Source of the DNA: Oleiagrimonas sp963747595
GTDB lineage: Bacteria; Pseudomonadota; Gammaproteobacteria; Xanthomonadales; Rhodanobacteraceae
Length of the DNA stretch: 64,000 bases
Assembly: GCA_963747595.1 (NCBI GenBank)
Contig: CAVVFO010000001.1
Span: forward strand, 620,001-684,000
Direction of reading: 5' to 3'
In this document: positions 61,812-64,000 of the stretch, piece by piece
Position numbering within the stretch: position 1 is the first letter of the stretch
How the letters are laid out: each line of letters starts with the position of its first letter
The notes under the pieces: model-generated
The model's input: the letters and a program-made list of their open reading frames with translations, nothing else
The model's database searches: none
Told to the model about the DNA's origin: nothing
Translations under genes and position numbers: made by a program

Positions 61812-62909
61812 CTACGTTGTGCCACCCTGCGTCAGATCGGTTTCCGCGTGTTGTTCAAGCGCCCAGGCCACATGCTCGCGCACGATCGGCGAGGCGTCAT
61901 CCGTACGGGCCTTGAGTGCGTCCACCACGGCGTCCGAGCCGGGTGCGTTGCCCAGTGCCACGGCAATGTTGCGCAGCCATCCCTCGTAGCCGGTACGGCG
62001 AATCGCCATGCCCTCGGTGTTGCGCAGGAAGGTGTCCTCGTCCCACGCGAACAGGTCCACCAGCCGCGCACCGTCCAGACCGTGTCGCGGCGCGAAATCC
62101 GGCTCGTCGGTGTGCTGCGCGAACTTGTTCCAGGGGCACACCAGCTGGCAGTCGTCGCAGCCGAAGATGCGGTTGCCGATGGGTGCACGCAGCTCTTCCG
62201 GGATCGAGCCTTTCAACTCGATGGTGAGATAGGAGATGCAGCGGCGCGCGTCCAGCCGGTAGGGTGCCACGATGGCGCCCGTCGGGCACACGTCGATGCA
62301 GCGCCGGCAACTTCCGCAGTGCGCCGTGGCCGGCGCGTCCACCGGCAACGGCAGGTCGGTGAACAGCTCGCCCAGCATGAACCAGGAGCCGGCCTTCCTG
62401 CTGAGCAGCAGCGTGTGCTTGCCGATCCAGCCCAGCCCCGCATTGCGCGCCAGCGCCTTTTCCAGCACCGGTGCCGAATCCACGAAGGCGCGATAGCCGA
62501 AGTCGCCGATACGCGCGCGAATGCGTTCGGCCAGTTTCTGCAGGCGCTTGCGCATGAGCTTGTGGTAGTCGCGGCCCAGCGCGTAGCGCGCCACGTAGCC
62601 GCGTTCGGGGCTGTCCAGCAGCGACCAGCCATCGGCCAGTCCCGGCGGCATGTGATCCATGCGCACGCTGATCACCCGTGCCGTGCCCGGCACCAGGGAC
62701 TGCGGTCGGCTGCGGCGCGTGCCATGACGCGGCATGTAATGCATTTCGCCGTACATGCCATCGTCCAGCCAGCGCATCAAATGACCCTCGTCCTCGTCCA
62801 GCTCGACGCCGCTGATGCCCACCGCGTCGAAGCCCAGCTCGCGCGACCATGCCCGGATCTCATCAGCCAGGGCGGCGCAATCCACGTCGGTTGGCTGCTC
62901 GTCGTTCAT
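61812..62909 (-). CDS. queG: Epoxyqueuosine reductase
   Basis: Cobalamin- and Fe-S-dependent enzyme for the last step of tRNA queuosine synthesis. 365 residues from ATG 62909; a start eight codons upstream is less likely. Family blocks: SRELGFDAVGISGVELDEDEG, YMPRHG, RDYHKLMRKRLQKLAERI, GWIGKHTLLLSRKAGSWFMLGEL, and the two 4Fe-4S motifs HCGSCRRCIDVCPTGAI and FGCDDCQLVCPWNKFA. The final residues Q-G-G-T-T and the stop codon appear to come from the IS110 element's right end. Divergent from nnr. Confidence 0.94.
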   Translation of the reverse strand: MNDEQPTDVDCAALADEIRAWSRELGFDAVGISGVELDEDEGHLMRWLDDGMYGEMHYMPRHGTRRSRPQSLVPGTARVISVRMDHMPPGLADGWSLLDSPERGYVARYALGRDYHKLMRKRLQKLAERIRARIGDFGYRAFVDSAPVLEKALARNAGLGWIGKHTLLLSRKAGSWFMLGELFTDLPLPVDAPATAHCGSCRRCIDVCPTGAIVAPYRLDARRCISYLTIELKGSIPEELRAPIGNRIFGCDDCQLVCPWNKFAQHTDEPDFAPRHGLDGARLVDLFAWDEDTFLRNTEGMAIRRTGYEGWLRNIAVALGNAPGSDAVVDALKARTDDASPIVREHVAWALEQHAETDLTQGGTT

Positions 62910-62976
62910 GGCGCCATTGTAAGGGCAAGGCATGAAGTCACCTCATGTTTGCCGGGCGCTCCGTATAATCGCGCTC

Positions 62977-64000
62977 ATGCAGCCATCACTTGAAAACGCA
63001 TTGTTTCGAGCCGAGCAGGTCCGGGCCTTCGACGCGTACGCCGTCGACGAACTCGGCATTCCCGGCTATACCCTGATGCAACGCGCGGCCGGAGGCGCCT
63101 GGGGCGCGCTGCGTGCGCGCTGGCGCAACGCGCGACGCATTCACCTGTTGTGCGGGCCGGGCAACAACGGCGGCGACGCCTGGGCCTTGGGCGCACTGGC
63201 GCTGGAGCAGGGATACGAGGTCCGGGCCACGGCGTTGGGTACCGATCCCGCCGGTGATGCGGGCAAGGCATTCAAGGCCTACAGGGATGCCGGCGGGCAG
63301 TTCGACGCATGGAGGGACAGCGCGACGCTGCCGGAGGCCGATATCTATGTGGATGGCCTGTTCGGTACGGGCTTGAGCCGCGCCATCGATGAGCCTGCGG
63401 CCGCGCTGGTGCGCGCCGTCAATGCCGCCGACACGCCGGTGCTGGCGCTGGATGTGCCTTCCGGTCTTTCAGCCGATACCGGCGTGTGCCTGGGCGATAC
63501 CGTCCGCGCCGATCTGACCGTGACCTTTGTGGCCCTCAAGCGCGGCCTGTTCACGCATGAAGCCGCCGATCATTGCGGCGCCCGGCAGCTGGATCGGCTG
63601 GGTCTGCCCGATACGGCCTACAGCGGACAGGCGGCGGATGCGTATCTCCTGGCACCCGACCCGCTGCCGCGGCGCCCGCGCGCCAGCCACAAGGGTGAAA
63701 ATGGCCATGTGCTGGCCATCGGCGGTGATGCCGGAGCCGGCGGCGCCATACGCATGTGCGCCGAAGCCGCGCTGCGTACCGGCGCCGGGCTGGTCAGTGT
63801 GGCCACGCGCGAGGCGCACATCAGCGCGCTCAATGCCGGGCGCCCGGAACTCATGGCCCATGCGGTCGAAACGCTCGAAGCACTGCAACCGCTGCTGCAG
63901 CGCAGCGACGTGTTGGCGCTGGGTCCCGGCCTGGGACAGGATGCATGGGGCCGCGGGTTGTGGCAGGCCGCGCTGGACGCCGGGCAGCCGCTGGTGATCG
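62977..64000 (+). CDS. nnr: Bifunctional NAD(P)H-hydrate epimerase / ADP-dependent dehydratase (5' part)
   Basis: Repairs damaged hydrated NADH/NADPH. ATG 62977 (MQPSLENALFRAEQV); the frame stays open to the right edge, so about 341 residues are visible and the rest is outside. The N-terminal YjeF_N epimerase domain has YTLMQRAAGGAWGALRAR, LLCGPGNNGGDAWALG and DGLFGTGLSR, LALDVPSGLSADTG. The C-terminal YjeF_C dehydratase domain starts with HKGENGHVLAIGGDAGAGGAIRM and ALGPGLGQDAWG. Divergent from queG with a 67-base gap. Confidence 0.93.
   Translation, partial: MQPSLENALFRAEQVRAFDAYAVDELGIPGYTLMQRAAGGAWGALRARWRNARRIHLLCGPGNNGGDAWALGALALEQGYEVRATALGTDPAGDAGKAFKAYRDAGGQFDAWRDSATLPEADIYVDGLFGTGLSRAIDEPAAALVRAVNAADTPVLALDVPSGLSADTGVCLGDTVRADLTVTFVALKRGLFTHEAADHCGARQLDRLGLPDTAYSGQAADAYLLAPDPLPRRPRASHKGENGHVLAIGGDAGAGGAIRMCAEAALRTGAGLVSVATREAHISALNAGRPELMAHAVETLEALQPLLQRSDVLALGPGLGQDAWGRGLWQAALDAGQPLVI

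Larger units (their letters stand above)
60490..61828 (+). mobile_element. IS110-family insertion sequence (boundaries inferred)
   Basis: About 1.34 kb carrying one transposase and a 300-base non-coding left end. Both junctions share the 6-base CACCCT (60484-60489 on the left, 61823-61828 on the right), consistent with a shared core such as CT rather than inverted repeats or target duplications, as in IS110 elements. The exact ends are inference. It sits between panD and queG and changes the last codons of queG. Confidence 0.6.

Overview
The window looks like a chromosomal segment of a high-GC gammaproteobacterium of the Xanthomonadales/Lysobacterales, probably the Rhodanobacteraceae side. 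The basis is the pilB-pilC-pilD-coaE order, the xanB-type GDP-mannose enzyme, LpxO, an NAD-type isocitrate dehydrogenase, and the many dispersed palindromic repeats between genes. Genus cannot be settled from sequence alone.

Layout: 0-4.5 kb holds the end of secF, a motAB pair behind a sigma-28-like promoter, and a mannose-1-phosphate guanylyltransferase. 4.6-9.5 kb holds coaE, pilD, pilC and pilB on the minus strand. 9.6-17.5 kb is a surface-polysaccharide cluster (sugar aminotransferase, GT2, three GT4 enzymes, methyltransferase, Wzx-like flippase) with an AT-rich stretch at about 14.0-16.2 kb. 17.8-29.2 kb is an accessory region. It has two TMTC-like membrane glycosyltransferase paralogues (one broken), two convergent DUF4160/DUF2442 pairs, a major pilin gene destroyed by about six single-base frameshifts but still behind a good sigma-54 promoter, a GT-C glycosyltransferase, an intact second pilin, a 288-bp inverted-repeat element and a fused GT2-GT4 enzyme. 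I read it as a type IV pilin and pilin/surface glycosylation island.

29-44 kb is mostly housekeeping: PBP1B-type mrcB, a TPR lipoprotein, lpxH, a periplasmic cyclophilin, ppx, ppk1, phoR, phoB (a phosphate/polyphosphate block), a BepA-like protease, glutaredoxin with an AhpD-like protein, and isocitrate dehydrogenase with a clear terminator. 44-53 kb carries thiM, a membrane diguanylate cyclase, a VOC protein, lpxO, a methyltransferase, a membrane-anchored glutamate-synthase-like protein, a PIN-PhoH ATPase and bcp. 53-64 kb carries gcvR, dapA-bamC, fdxA, tRNA-Glu(CTC), pcnB-folK-panB-panC-panD (RNA polyadenylation, folate and pantothenate), an IS110-family insertion, queG and the start of nnr, which runs off the right edge.

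The most unusual content is the pilin/glycosyltransferase region and the repeat families: (A) a long palindrome in at least six places, twice inside coding sequence at the same protein loop; (B) a MITE-like element and its small derivatives; (C) a 74-bp repeat with two identical copies; (D) a 165-bp palindrome; and a 165-bp tandem duplication next to lpxH.
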